Shown one piece after another: positions 31,373-39,957 of a stretch of 43,991 nt of DNA. Position 1 is the stretch's first letter, and each line of letters begins with the position of its first letter. The DNA is from UQRS01 sp964481575. Its GTDB lineage: Bacteria; Bacillota; Clostridia; Oscillospirales; Acutalibacteraceae. Position numbers and translations under genes: made by a program. Where the stretch lies: positions 1 to 43,991 of the forward strand of contig CAYZTR010000016.1 in the NCBI GenBank assembly GCA_964481575.1. The letters run 5' to 3'. The notes under the pieces were generated by a model. The model was not told the DNA's origin. It saw only the letters and a program-made list of their open reading frames with translations, and made no database searches.

Positions 31373-33181
31373 TTATTCGTCTTCATCCGAAGAAACAGTT
31401 TGGCTGGTGGTAGACGCCTCACTGGAAGTATGCCCAGAGGAACCGGAACTGCTGCTGTCAGAAGAGGATACCGTATGAGAAGTAGACGGCGTGGAACTGG
31501 GAACAGGATCTTCATTAACCGTCACCGTGACCGATACGGAAGAAGCACTGCTGACAGACGGCTCTTCATAGGTGTTGACAAAAATCTTGATGGCAGCGCC
31601 CACGCTCAAATCCGTGCCGGCCGGCGGATCAGTCTCCACCACGGTACCGCCGGGCTGGATGGCATCATAAGTGTCCATCACCGAAATGGCATCGTAAAAG
31701 AAACCCTGCCGGAGCAATTCAATCATAGCCTCCTCGGCTGTCAGGCCGCTGACATCCGGCATGGTGGTGCTGGAGGAGCCAAGGCTGATAACAAATTTCA
31801 CAGTTGTCTCCCGTTCCACCGTCTCACCGGCCGCCGGCTCCTGGGAAATAATCTGGCCCCGGTCATATTCCTCCGAATACTGGGCATCCGAAATCTCAAA
31901 GCTGAAAATTCCCAGATAATCGCTGTTTTCCGAAACCTCGGCAAAGGTCAGCCCGGTCATATTGGGCACACTGTAATAGGTTTCGTTATTTTCTGCCGGA
32001 GAAAGAGAGGTTATGGAACCGCTGGGCTCCAAGACATTGGAGGGGGTGTTTTCAACAGGGAAGAATGTTTCGCGGAATACAGTCAACGCCAAAGCGAAAA
32101 AGATCGCCACAAGAACCAGCACTGTAACCACAATGGCCACAACCACCCGCCGTGTTTTTCTCTTGCCCGACTTTTTAGACTTCCGGGGCATATCCTCCGG
32201 ATCCTCATCGTATTCCTCTGCACCTACATCATTCAGATCAGACAGGAATTCATCCATACTCTGGGTTCGATCCTGAGGCAGAATTTGCAATGCATTGGCC
32301 AGCGCAGCCAGAACATACTGTGGCACCGTTTGGGCCACTTTTCCGGGAATCATCATTTTATCCTGGGTAACCCGATCGTTGGCCTCCGGCGGCGGGTTCC
32401 CAACTAGGATCCGGAACAGGGTAGCTGCCAGACCGTAAACATCCGTCCAGGCGCCCGGTTCCCCATCAAATCCATATTGCTCCAAAGCAGCAAATCCGGG
32501 GAACAGCTGGGCAGTCATATCACTGCGGGCCGTACGGGTAGCGGGGATGCAGAAACCGGTCAGACGGATTTTCCCGTCCCGGCCTACCAAAAGGGTATCG
32601 GGAGATATGCCTTGATGAATGATACCAGCACTGTGCAGGGTGGAAACAGCCTGCACCAGCGGCAAAAACAGGGGGCGCACCTGATCCCAGGTCAGGCTCC
32701 CACCATTACGCAGTAAAAATTCCCGCAACGTAATACCGGACACTGTCTCCATCACATAATAGGCGGTACCGTTCCCCTTAAAAATATCATAAACCGGAAG
32801 CACACCGGACTTATCCTGCATGTTGACCAGGGATTGGGCCAAACGGACAAAGGCCAGCAGCCCTTCCTGAAAGGTGTATTCAAAGCCGGCCACCGGCTGT
32901 ACCAAACCACTTGACCCACGCTGACTCACGCCGGAGGGGCAGTACTCCCGAATATATACCACCGTGTCGCTTTCATTGTCCCAACCGATATAGGTAACCC
33001 CTTCTCCATTGGAATCCAACACTTTCCCCAGCAGATAACGATCTTTCAGCCAGGTGCGCGTTGGCAGAAAAGCAGTATTCTGCGGCGTATCCTTTTCATA
33101 GCCGCAAATGGGGCAAACCTGCTCTCCACCGCCGTCATTCATACATCCCATACAAAGCCTGTCAGTATTCTGCATTTCCAT
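31373..33181 (-). CDS. PASTA-domain pseudokinase (PrkC/PknB-like, catalytic residues lost)
   Basis: A 602-residue membrane protein. Residues 10-26 form a small zinc ribbon (CMGC...CPIC). Residues 48-310 form a Ser/Thr kinase fold, then come one membrane helix (346-369), two PASTA domains (about 398-465 and 470-540) and a Ser/Thr-rich tail. PASTA domains bind peptidoglycan fragments or lipid II. The kinase domain aligns by eye with Clostridia Hanks kinases, but all key residues are changed. The VAIK lysine is Arg78 (VVYIREY). HRD is HQG (189-191). The catalytic Asn is Thr196. DFG is GFC (209-211). Phosphotransfer is therefore not expected, and a sensing or scaffold role is more likely. Start: ATG 33181 (or 33175), after GGAGAAAGGG. 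No phosphatase gene is adjacent. Confidence 0.88.
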   Translation of the reverse strand: MEMQNTDRLCMGCMNDGGGEQVCPICGYEKDTPQNTAFLPTRTWLKDRYLLGKVLDSNGEGVTYIGWDNESDTVVYIREYCPSGVSQRGSSGLVQPVAGFEYTFQEGLLAFVRLAQSLVNMQDKSGVLPVYDIFKGNGTAYYVMETVSGITLREFLLRNGGSLTWDQVRPLFLPLVQAVSTLHSAGIIHQGISPDTLLVGRDGKIRLTGFCIPATRTARSDMTAQLFPGFAALEQYGFDGEPGAWTDVYGLAATLFRILVGNPPPEANDRVTQDKMMIPGKVAQTVPQYVLAALANALQILPQDRTQSMDEFLSDLNDVGAEEYDEDPEDMPRKSKKSGKRKTRRVVVAIVVTVLVLVAIFFALALTVFRETFFPVENTPSNVLEPSGSITSLSPAENNETYYSVPNMTGLTFAEVSENSDYLGIFSFEISDAQYSEEYDRGQIISQEPAAGETVERETTVKFVISLGSSSTTMPDVSGLTAEEAMIELLRQGFFYDAISVMDTYDAIQPGGTVVETDPPAGTDLSVGAAIKIFVNTYEEPSVSSASSVSVTVTVNEDPVPSSTPSTSHTVSSSDSSSSGSSGHTSSEASTTSQTVSSDEDE

Positions 33182-33335
33182 CGTCCCTTTCTCCGGAATC
33201 AATCGTCCAACCGGACACCGAAAATTTATAAAACGTGATTACTCCATCACGGAATAGGGTCTTAACATCCATGATATCTTTGCCATATAACGGTTTGTCC
33301 CGTCTATTCGGGCACATTTCATCCATTGATATCAT
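33162..33335 (-). CDS. Possible small protein overlapping the pseudokinase start
   Basis: A 57-codon frame starts with ATG at 33335 (weak AAGGA about 16 nt upstream) and ends with TGA at 33162, overlapping the pseudokinase start by about 20 bp. The product (MISMDEMCPN...GKDIMDVKTLFRDG...TFYKFSVSG) has a protein-like composition. The frame is open further upstream into the repeat element but has no start there. I do not recognise it. It may be a coupled small gene, a remnant, or chance. Confidence 0.3.
   Translation of the reverse strand: MISMDEMCPNRRDKPLYGKDIMDVKTLFRDGVITFYKFSVSGWTIDSGERDDGNAEY
33262..33291 (+). promoter_or_regulatory. Possible plus-strand promoter reading into the repeat pair
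   Basis: TTAACA (33262-33267), an 18-nt spacer and TATAAC (33286-33291) lie on the plus strand upstream of the structured repeats. No plus-strand protein gene follows until 34627, so any transcript would be non-coding. The boxes are imperfect. Confidence 0.35.
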
Positions 33336-33351
33336 GATTTTAGGTTTATCC

Positions 33352-33555
33352 TTGCACGTCTTTTGCGGTTGCCGCGTATGCGGCGAGCAAAAGGTGCTTA
33401 AAATTTTGTGGTATCATGACTACTTGTGGTTATGATACCATGCGCGCAAAGCGCCAAGGGTATCATTGCACATCTTTTGCGGTTGCCGCGTATGCGGCGA
33501 GCAAAAGGTGCTTAAAATTTTGTGGTATAATGACCACTTGTGGTCATTATACCAC
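33352..33555 (+). repeat. Two tandem copies of a 114-bp-period structured repeat
   Basis: Two 90-bp units (33352-33441 and 33466-33555), offset by 114 bp, agree at 84 of 90 positions. Each has hairpin A (GCAC, CTTTTGC and GCCGC pairing with GCGGC, GCAAAAG and GTGC) and hairpin B with 16-bp arms and a TT loop. In copy 2 hairpin B (33522-33555) is perfect: GTGGTATAATGACCAC against GTGGTCATTATACCAC. Of the six differences, five lie in hairpin B. One pair is compensatory (C:G to A:T) and the other three become G-U pairs in plus-strand RNA, while they would be A-C mismatches in minus-strand RNA. The linker between units (33442-33465) holds a small GCGC hairpin. No gene covers the element. It may be a non-coding RNA, a REP-like palindromic element, or a mini-transposon remnant. 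Confidence 0.8.
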
Positions 33556-33615
33556 ACTCTATCAGAAAACAAAAGTGGCAATTTCCCGAATTTTTGTGAT
33601 TTCCGCCCTGCACTA

Positions 33616-33644
33616 TTGGAATTTTCTGAAAAATATGCTACAAT
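33616..33644 (+). promoter_or_regulatory. Possible plus-strand promoter antisense to the M14 gene
   Basis: TTGGAA (33616-33621), 17 nt and TACAAT (33639-33644) resemble a sigma-A promoter reading into the 3' end of the minus-strand peptidase gene. Chance occurrence in AT-rich DNA is possible. Confidence 0.3.
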
Positions 33645-33667
33645 AGCATCATACTGGCTGCCACCAA

Positions 33668-34555
33668 CTACAGAAACAGAGCAATGGTCAGCATTTCTTC
33701 CAGTTTTTGATAAATACTCGGTAAGTCACTGTCCGGCAAAGGATTTTCCCCCTTCCCGATCTCAACGGTAAAAGCCGGCCGGTGAAAAGCTGAGATAAAC
33801 CAATCCTTAAATCCGCCGCCCACCGCCAGTCCGGTGGGCGTATCCAACGCGTATCCGCTGTGCTGGGCCAGAAGTTCAGCCATTCGTTTGCTGCGCTGGG
33901 GTGTTTTGTCCCCATAATCCCAATAAATCACCTGTCCCTGGGAGTGAAATGCCAGGGCATGACTCAGCCTAACCGCCCGGCAAAGGCGGGTAATGGCAAC
34001 CGTTTCCGGCTCACTTTCCGGGGCCGGACCGCCATATCGGGTCGCTGACGGGCCCAAAATCCCCGCCTTGCGTTCCAGCGCATGGAGCGCTTGCCAGCCT
34101 GCATCAAAATTATGGTTCAGATCTACGCCATGGGCGTTGGCCTGATATCGGCGCAAATCCGTCCCTGCAAAAGAAAGAATTTCTCCCGCCAGATTTCCGC
34201 ATCCCCGGATTCCTTTCAAAGAGATTTCAAAACCGTCCGGGTTCAGCAGCGGCACCACCACCAATCCCCGCCCGGTCATGGCGGCCGCAGGATCAACCCC
34301 AGCCAGGAGGGAGCCATCCCGGCGGCTGCGGCACAAGGCCTCCATAAAGCTCAACAGCAGATAGGACGTCAGTCGTTCGGCACCATGTACCCCGCCTAAA
34401 TACAAAACATATTCTTTCCCCTCGCCCAGCCAAAGAGCCGGAATCTCCCGGTGCATTACTGAGGTTCCCAGGCTGGTTACCCGTAAAAAGGGGAAATCCC
34501 GGCTCAAATTCCGGATGTGTTCCTGCATTTCCTCATAATCCACACCATAAATCAT
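33668..34555 (-). CDS. M14-family zinc carboxypeptidase (peptidoglycan-peptidase-like)
   Basis: A 295-residue protein with the M14 zinc and catalytic motifs: HxxE in YLGGVHGAE (His57, Glu60), NPDGFE, DLNHNFD (normally DLNRNFP; the substrate-binding Arg is His here), the third zinc ligand in FHSQG, and the catalytic Glu in FTVEIGKGENPLP. There is no signal peptide. The wording resembles gamma-D-glutamyl-diaminoacid peptidases of the M14 family that cut peptidoglycan stem peptides. The ATG at 34555 is preferred, with AAAGGAG upstream. It is divergent from the Nudix gene, with 71 bp between the starts. Confidence 0.87.
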   Translation of the reverse strand: MIYGVDYEEMQEHIRNLSRDFPFLRVTSLGTSVMHREIPALWLGEGKEYVLYLGGVHGAERLTSYLLLSFMEALCRSRRDGSLLAGVDPAAAMTGRGLVVVPLLNPDGFEISLKGIRGCGNLAGEILSFAGTDLRRYQANAHGVDLNHNFDAGWQALHALERKAGILGPSATRYGGPAPESEPETVAITRLCRAVRLSHALAFHSQGQVIYWDYGDKTPQRSKRMAELLAQHSGYALDTPTGLAVGGGFKDWFISAFHRPAFTVEIGKGENPLPDSDLPSIYQKLEEMLTIALFL

Positions 34556-34626
34556 AGCAAAATCGCTCCTTTCCTGCAAATTATACGAATTTTATTTATA
34601 AAGTAGACTGATAAGGAGGATTCTAT

Positions 34627-35172
34627 ATGAATCAAGAAGAAAAGCCCGTCAAACAAGAATACAAATACCGAGGCAAAATCATTAATCTGCGGGTGGATGA
34701 TGCGCTGCTTCCCAACGGCCGTATTTCCAAACGGGAAGTGGTAGAGCATCCCGGTGGCGTTTGTGTGGCCGCTCTGACGGAAGATCACTGTCTCTATCTG
34801 GTGCGGCAATTCCGCTACCCTTACGGAGAAACCGTCCTGGAGCTTCCCGCCGGTAAGCGGGAGCCGGGAGAGGATCCAGAGGTATGCGGCCGCCGGGAGC
34901 TGAACGAGGAAACCGGCAATGTGGCCGGGAACTTCCGGGAAATGGGCCGTCTCTACCCTACCCCCGGTTACACCAACGAGGTCATTTATCTGTATCTGGC
35001 TACCGACCTGCATATGGCGCAGATGAATCCTGATGAGGACGAGTTCCTGGAAGTGGAAAAAATGCCCTTGTCCACCTTGAAGGAAATGGTACTTCGTGGG
35101 GAAATTCCTGATGCTAAAAGTCAGGTTTTAATTTTAAAAATCGCTGCCCTGCTGGAGGCCGGACAACTGTAA
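34627..35172 (+). CDS. Nudix hydrolase (ADP-ribose pyrophosphatase-like)
   Basis: This 181-residue protein hydrolyses nucleoside diphosphate derivatives; the ADP-ribose branch is suggested by RQFRYPYGETVLELPAG just before the Nudix box. The box reads GKREPGEDPEVCGRREL then NEETGN, with all catalytic glutamates present. The PTPGYTNEVIYLYLA segment after it is also usual in ADP-ribose pyrophosphatases. AAGGAGG lies 8 nt before the ATG. An esterase gene follows after 15 bp. Confidence 0.93.
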   Translation: MNQEEKPVKQEYKYRGKIINLRVDDALLPNGRISKREVVEHPGGVCVAALTEDHCLYLVRQFRYPYGETVLELPAGKREPGEDPEVCGRRELNEETGNVAGNFREMGRLYPTPGYTNEVIYLYLATDLHMAQMNPDEDEFLEVEKMPLSTLKEMVLRGEIPDAKSQVLILKIAALLEAGQL

Positions 35173-35187
35173 CCTGGAGGTAATTAC

Positions 35188-36060
35188 ATGAAAAACATAA
35201 CCGTCAATTTTAATAAAAATGGCGTTTGCCGTTTGCAAGCCTATCTGCACGATCCTTACGATGAAATGGGGGATTTTAAAACCCGCCCCGCTGTAGTGGT
35301 TTGCCCCGGCGGCGGATACAGCTATTGTTCCCCCCGGGAGGCGGATCCCATTGCCCTGCGGTTCTCGGCGGCCGGCTTTCACACCTTTGTGTTCTACTAT
35401 TCCTGCGGAGATGAAGCACCCTACCCCACCCAGCTTTGTGAGCTTTCCGCGGCCATGCAATACATCCGCCGTCATGCTGAGGAATGGAACGTCATCCCGG
35501 ATCAAATCGCCGTTTGCGGCTTTTCCGCCGGCGGACATCTGGCCGCTTCCCTGGCGACCCAGTGGAACAGTGATCTGGTGGCAGCACGTACCGGCATCAC
35601 CGACGGCTCCAATCAGCCCAACGCCACCGTTTTGGGATACCCTGTCATTACCACCAGCTGGATGGACGGCTGCGGCGCTACCGGCCGCATCTCCGGTCGG
35701 GATCCGGAGATGGCCAAACGGTTGAACCTGCACAAGTTTGTAGGGCCCCATACCTGCCCTTCCTTCCTGTTTCACACCTGGCAGGACAATGCTGTCCCCA
35801 TGGAGGACAGTCTCCTTTACGCCGGCGCTCTGTCCAAATATGACATTCCTTTTGAGCTGCATATTTTCCAGGATGGATGCCATGGCATGTCCACCGCCAG
35901 CCCCCTGACCGGCACCTACGGCGAAGGCATCGACGGTCTGGAACTGCATCATTGGATGGATCTAGCCTGCCATTGGCTCTGGCATTTATTCGGGATGCCC
36001 GGCGTTCCAGCCCGGGAAGCAATCCGCCGCTGTCATCCCTCTGCGGGCAATGAGATCTAA
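35188..36060 (+). CDS. Alpha/beta hydrolase (acetyl-esterase/BD-FAE-like)
   Basis: A 290-residue cytoplasmic serine esterase. CPGGGYSYCS is the oxyanion-hole loop (HGGG type). ICVCGFSAGGHLAAS-like wording (VCGFSAGGH) holds the nucleophile. The Asp is in HTWQDNAVP and the His in DGCHGMS. The layout matches bacterial acetylxylan/feruloyl esterases of the BD-FAE group that deacylate plant oligosaccharides. GGAGG precedes the ATG, and it is in an operon with the Nudix gene. The substrate is inferred. Confidence 0.88.
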   Translation: MKNITVNFNKNGVCRLQAYLHDPYDEMGDFKTRPAVVVCPGGGYSYCSPREADPIALRFSAAGFHTFVFYYSCGDEAPYPTQLCELSAAMQYIRRHAEEWNVIPDQIAVCGFSAGGHLAASLATQWNSDLVAARTGITDGSNQPNATVLGYPVITTSWMDGCGATGRISGRDPEMAKRLNLHKFVGPHTCPSFLFHTWQDNAVPMEDSLLYAGALSKYDIPFELHIFQDGCHGMSTASPLTGTYGEGIDGLELHHWMDLACHWLWHLFGMPGVPAREAIRRCHPSAGNEI

Positions 36061-36084
36061 GGTTCAGATCCAATACAACCCATA

Positions 36085-36128
36085 AAAATCAGCGCATCTC
36101 CTGTTATATGGGAGACGCGCTGATTTTA
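36085..36128. terminator. Bidirectional terminator between convergent genes
   Basis: AAAATCAGCGC pairs perfectly with GCGCTGATTTT, with TCTCC/GGGAGA inside. A-rich and T-rich flanks on the two sides serve both the esterase gene (+) and the metallophosphoesterase gene (-). Confidence 0.88.
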
Positions 36129-36145
36129 TTGATAAACCAATGGCA

Positions 36146-39100
36146 TCAAGCAGCCTGTTGTTGCAAAATGGCTTTTCGCAGTAATACCACATCGGTCACT
36201 GACAGCTGCCCATCCGCATTCAGATCTCCAACAGGGATCTCCTCCGCCACAGAGCCTGCCAAAATGGCCTTTCTCAGCAGCACCACGTCGGTCACTGACA
36301 GCTTGCCGTCCCCACTCAGATCCCCTAACAACAGGGGTTCTTCCTGGGGTCGGTTAATTTCCAAAGAAGCGCTGGTTTTGTTTCCGGCGCCATCCGTAGC
36401 GGTTACCGTCAGGGTATAGACACCGTAGGGTAATGGATCTAACACTACCGGTGCGGTGGGGGCGTCCACTGTCACAGGTTCTTCATCCCCAAGTTGGTAA
36501 ACCAGGGTAGCAATACCGCTGGTGTCCTCGGCGGTAATGGTCACCGATGCTTCCTGATCCGTCACCGGTTGGGCCGGGTCGAAGCTGGGCGTCAAGGTCA
36601 GCACCGGTGGATCATGATCTACTGGGATATAAACATTGGACAGCATCTGAAGGGTGTCCCCGGCCTCCCAAAGACAAATCGCTTCCTCATCCAACGCCGC
36701 ATCATAAGCTTGCAAGCGATCCACAGCATCCAGAATAGAGGCCTTTGTGTGATTGTTGAAGTCAGCGGCAATGGCAGCCAAATCGCTGCTCTGGGTTCCC
36801 TTAGAGCTGGTCATAGTACCCGAAGCATTCCGGCAGTTATAATAACAATCCAAATACGTACATCCGTCATTGGTTTTACTGTACACATAAGGATTCGTGC
36901 CAGACAGGGTACAGGCCGAGTAATACTGAATCACGGTTCCGTAATTGGAAACCGACAAGCCATTGGCATATTCTCCGGAGAGTTCCATGGCAGAAGTACA
37001 ATTCAGCACCACGCCAGATTTACCAACGGTGCGAATGGGCTGGGCATTGGTTTTCGCCGTAATGGAACCGACAAACTGCACATTCATCAAAACACCATTG
37101 AGATAGGGAAACACCGATACATCTGTAAGCGCCGGTTCTGACAGGGAAACCCGGATGGTGTGACCATTGCCGTCATAGACACCGCAGAATCCGTAATAAT
37201 TGCCGCTGTATGCCTGGGTCCCCAAATAATCCGGGTAATCCGTCATATCCAAGTCCACCGTCTGGCGGAAGAAAAGTCCTGCACCGAATGTAGCAGTATC
37301 ATTGGAGTTGGCTCCGTTGATGCTGGCAAAGCATTGTGTCAGGTAAGCAAAATCCTCCTCACTCTGGATCAGGAAGGGATCCTCCCAGGTTCCGCTGCCC
37401 ATAAAGGGATCTGTAATTTTCACCATGTGAATGGGAACCTCGGTTTGCAAAGATCCATAAGTAATGATAACATGGTCGGTATCCGACTGGAGCGCCAGGT
37501 TGCTGTCCAAACCCCAACCCTGAACCACAGCGGTGGAACCGTCAGCATAAGTGGCAGTTATCTCCATACCGGCGGCATTAAAGTATTCTCCCACCACATA
37601 GTCGGTCTTGGTGGGCAGCTGGGTCACGGAAACAGACACAGCATCTGCCCGGTTTTCAGTATAAGAGGAGAAAATGTAGCAGGCTGTAGGAATCCGCTCC
37701 TGGGTGGTCAGATTGGTACCGTAATAAACAATATCATTGGCATAAACGCCAACCACATAGCCCTCACTGCCCTCCGTATCAGTGACCTTTCCTTCGCTAC
37801 GGTAGCTAATAGATCCGGACACAGTATAGGTTCGCAGCTGGGAAGTGGAGCTGTTGTGAATCATCCGGCAGGCTGTGCCGTTTTCATCGGAATAGTTTAC
37901 CATTTCGCTGAAGGCAATATGGGAATGCCCGGTCATAAATACCGCTTCCTTATATTCCATCAGCAGATTTTGCAGCCGCATATTTCCGGAGAATACATCC
38001 TTCAACAGCAAAGGCTGAACATACACACCGTCATACCGGTCACCTGGGCCCCAATTGTGGTAAAAAGCATGCTCCAGAATGAAAATGTTCGTGTTGGTGC
38101 CAGCATAGGTTTCCAACAATCCCTGCAGCCAATCCAGCTGTTTATCGGAAAAATTGTCCTGATTCGGGGTGTTAGAAATGGAATCCAGCTCCTGAGCCAA
38201 GAAGATAAACAGGTTATCCTTTTCCCCGGGATCCCCTTCCTTCAGTACATAAAACCAAGGAGAATCCTCGAAGGGCCGTACCATATCCGGGTGGGAGGTA
38301 TAGGCAATAAAGTTTGCATTTTCCTGGGAATCATGGTTCCCCCGCGCCATGTAAATTTTGTCCGCATCATAATCGGAGGCTTCGATGCAAGTCTTGTAGG
38401 TAGTATATTCCGAAACGCTGCCCACGCTGGTGCAGTCACCGGAAATCACTACCATATCCAAATCCAACGCTGCAAAGTAATTTAAAGCGGCTGTCCACTT
38501 GGCAGGCGCCCCACAGAAATCATCCGAATTAGGGTCGCTGCTGTTATAGTTTACATGTACGTCGGACACCGAGGCAAAGGTCATTTCCAGCGCACCGCTC
38601 TGGAACCGCTTTGCAGCAGGAATCTCGTACAAAGCGGCTGCCTGCAGATCCACGGAAACCGGAACCGTTGTGGTGTTTTTGAAAACAGCCAGCTGGGTAG
38701 TTCCTTCCGGGATGGCCATGTTCTCCACCATTTCAAAGATGGCAGGGAATCGAGGCTCGGCCTTTACGGTGCCAATGGCCTCATATCCGGGTAAAATTTC
38801 AGTATCATTGGCCCAATAAAGAATATAGTATCCTGCTTCATCCAGCGTTTTGGGCGTAATGGTCACAGTTCCTTCGGCATATCCGGGCAGTATTGCTTCC
38901 CGGCCAGTGAAGGTGTAGTCAATCTCTACCTGAGGCGGCTCCAGCACTGGAACCGGTTCAGGCTCCGGTTCCGGTTCTGGTTCCGGCTCAGGCTCCGGAG
39001 TAGGATTTGATGCAGACTGTGCAGGAACCACACGGGCCACAGAATTCTGCACTTCAAACAAACAAAGATCATCAACTGTCAGGTTGGCCTGATAACTTTG

Positions 39101-39895
39101 AGCCTTGGCCAGAATCGTAGCAAAATTGCTCCGGGTCCGGTCATTCAAGGTGGACACTGCATCGGCAGCAGCGGCAACAGCGGTGCCCTTGGTGCTGGAC
39201 CATTCCGAGCCGGAAGGACTGACTGTGTGGAACAGAGTATCCACATAATTGGAGGACTCATGGGTCTTGCAAATGGAGTAGTTCCCGCTGACGCCATCAA
39301 TCACATTATCAATGCGAATTCCTGCCGCCAATCCATAGTTGGAATAAGCCAGAGCGCAGGCCGACTCTGCTTTCAAGCTCATGGCAAAGGAACAGTTCAC
39401 CACTGCCCCATAGGAGCCGATCGTCCGAATAGTCTGGGCAGCGCTTTTTGCAGTAATGGAACCGGTAAGATGCAGATTCAGCAACAGACCATTCAGATAA
39501 GGAAAGACCGAAACATCGCTGACATCTGACTCCGAAAGGGCCACATGCAATTCATACCCGTTCCCGTTGTAGACACCGGAAAACCCATATCTAGCATCGC
39601 CGTTTGCTTTGGTGCCGTGGTAATCAGCGTAATCGGACATGTCAACATCCGCTGTCTGGCTGAAATACAGCCCCGCACCATAGGTGGTGTTATCATTGGA
39701 ACTGCTGCCGGCAGTACTTTCCATCTGGGCAGTCAGCCAGGCAAAATCAGCCGCCGTCTGCACCAGATAGGGATCACTGGCTGTGCCACTGCCGGACAAC
39801 CCGGTTACCGTATCGGCCGATACCGATAGAATCGTAACAGAAAACAGAGACACCAACATGGCAATGATTATAAGACAGGATATGCTTTTTTTCAT
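36146..39895 (-). CDS. Secreted multidomain metallophosphoesterase with type I dockerin
   Basis: A 1249-residue exported protein. A signal peptide spans residues 1-28. A beta-rich module (about 29-285, GTASDPYLVQTAADFAWL) is followed by a Pro-Glu linker (about 298-317) and a short beta domain. The calcineurin-type phosphoesterase lies at about 435-720, with SDVHVNYN near 441, VISGDC, ARGNHDS near 518, an LEHAFYHNW His and TGHSHIA near 653. Then come a BIG_3-like Ig domain, a second copy of the first module (GTWEDPFLIQSEEDFAYL), an Ig-like domain and a C-terminal dockerin with two calcium repeats. The full metal-ligand set suggests activity on an extracellular phosphoester. AGGAGG lies 8 nt before the ATG. 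A cohesin partner must be encoded elsewhere. Confidence 0.9.
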   Translation of the reverse strand: MKKSISCLIIIAMLVSLFSVTILSVSADTVTGLSGSGTASDPYLVQTAADFAWLTAQMESTAGSSSNDNTTYGAGLYFSQTADVDMSDYADYHGTKANGDARYGFSGVYNGNGYELHVALSESDVSDVSVFPYLNGLLLNLHLTGSITAKSAAQTIRTIGSYGAVVNCSFAMSLKAESACALAYSNYGLAAGIRIDNVIDGVSGNYSICKTHESSNYVDTLFHTVSPSGSEWSSTKGTAVAAAADAVSTLNDRTRSNFATILAKAQSYQANLTVDDLCLFEVQNSVARVVPAQSASNPTPEPEPEPEPEPEPEPVPVLEPPQVEIDYTFTGREAILPGYAEGTVTITPKTLDEAGYYILYWANDTEILPGYEAIGTVKAEPRFPAIFEMVENMAIPEGTTQLAVFKNTTTVPVSVDLQAAALYEIPAAKRFQSGALEMTFASVSDVHVNYNSSDPNSDDFCGAPAKWTAALNYFAALDLDMVVISGDCTSVGSVSEYTTYKTCIEASDYDADKIYMARGNHDSQENANFIAYTSHPDMVRPFEDSPWFYVLKEGDPGEKDNLFIFLAQELDSISNTPNQDNFSDKQLDWLQGLLETYAGTNTNIFILEHAFYHNWGPGDRYDGVYVQPLLLKDVFSGNMRLQNLLMEYKEAVFMTGHSHIAFSEMVNYSDENGTACRMIHNSSTSQLRTYTVSGSISYRSEGKVTDTEGSEGYVVGVYANDIVYYGTNLTTQERIPTACYIFSSYTENRADAVSVSVTQLPTKTDYVVGEYFNAAGMEITATYADGSTAVVQGWGLDSNLALQSDTDHVIITYGSLQTEVPIHMVKITDPFMGSGTWEDPFLIQSEEDFAYLTQCFASINGANSNDTATFGAGLFFRQTVDLDMTDYPDYLGTQAYSGNYYGFCGVYDGNGHTIRVSLSEPALTDVSVFPYLNGVLMNVQFVGSITAKTNAQPIRTVGKSGVVLNCTSAMELSGEYANGLSVSNYGTVIQYYSACTLSGTNPYVYSKTNDGCTYLDCYYNCRNASGTMTSSKGTQSSDLAAIAADFNNHTKASILDAVDRLQAYDAALDEEAICLWEAGDTLQMLSNVYIPVDHDPPVLTLTPSFDPAQPVTDQEASVTITAEDTSGIATLVYQLGDEEPVTVDAPTAPVVLDPLPYGVYTLTVTATDGAGNKTSASLEINRPQEEPLLLGDLSGDGKLSVTDVVLLRKAILAGSVAEEIPVGDLNADGQLSVTDVVLLRKAILQQQAA
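38949..38999 (-). repeat. Hexanucleotide repeat coding the Pro-Glu linker
   Basis: About eight imperfect copies of a six-base unit (GGTTCC/GGCTCA/GGCTCC on the plus strand) encode alternating Pro-Glu in the metallophosphoesterase. Unit count could vary between strains by slippage in steps of two residues without a frameshift. Confidence 0.7.
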
Positions 39896-39928
39896 ATATG
39901 TTTCCTCCTATTTACATTAAGTTAATTT

Positions 39929-39957
39929 ATTCTAACATAAAATTTTGGTAAAGTAAA
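39929..39957 (-). promoter_or_regulatory. Probable promoter of the metallophosphoesterase gene
   Basis: TTTACT (39957-39952), 17 nt and TAGAAT (39934-39929) on the minus strand, about 30 nt before the ATG. The surrounding DNA is very AT-rich, which raises the chance of a false match. Confidence 0.45.

Noticed and set aside
31073..32407. 444-codon open frame on the plus strand
   Set aside because: Antisense to the PASTA pseudokinase and the patB-like leader; Arg/Gly/His-rich text without domains.
33352..33555. Start of a CRISPR array
   Set aside because: Only two copies, the units are long and internally palindromic, the linker is short, and no cas gene is near.
37160..38485. 441-codon open frame on the plus strand
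   Set aside because: Antisense to the metallophosphoesterase, whose catalytic motifs are intact on the minus strand.
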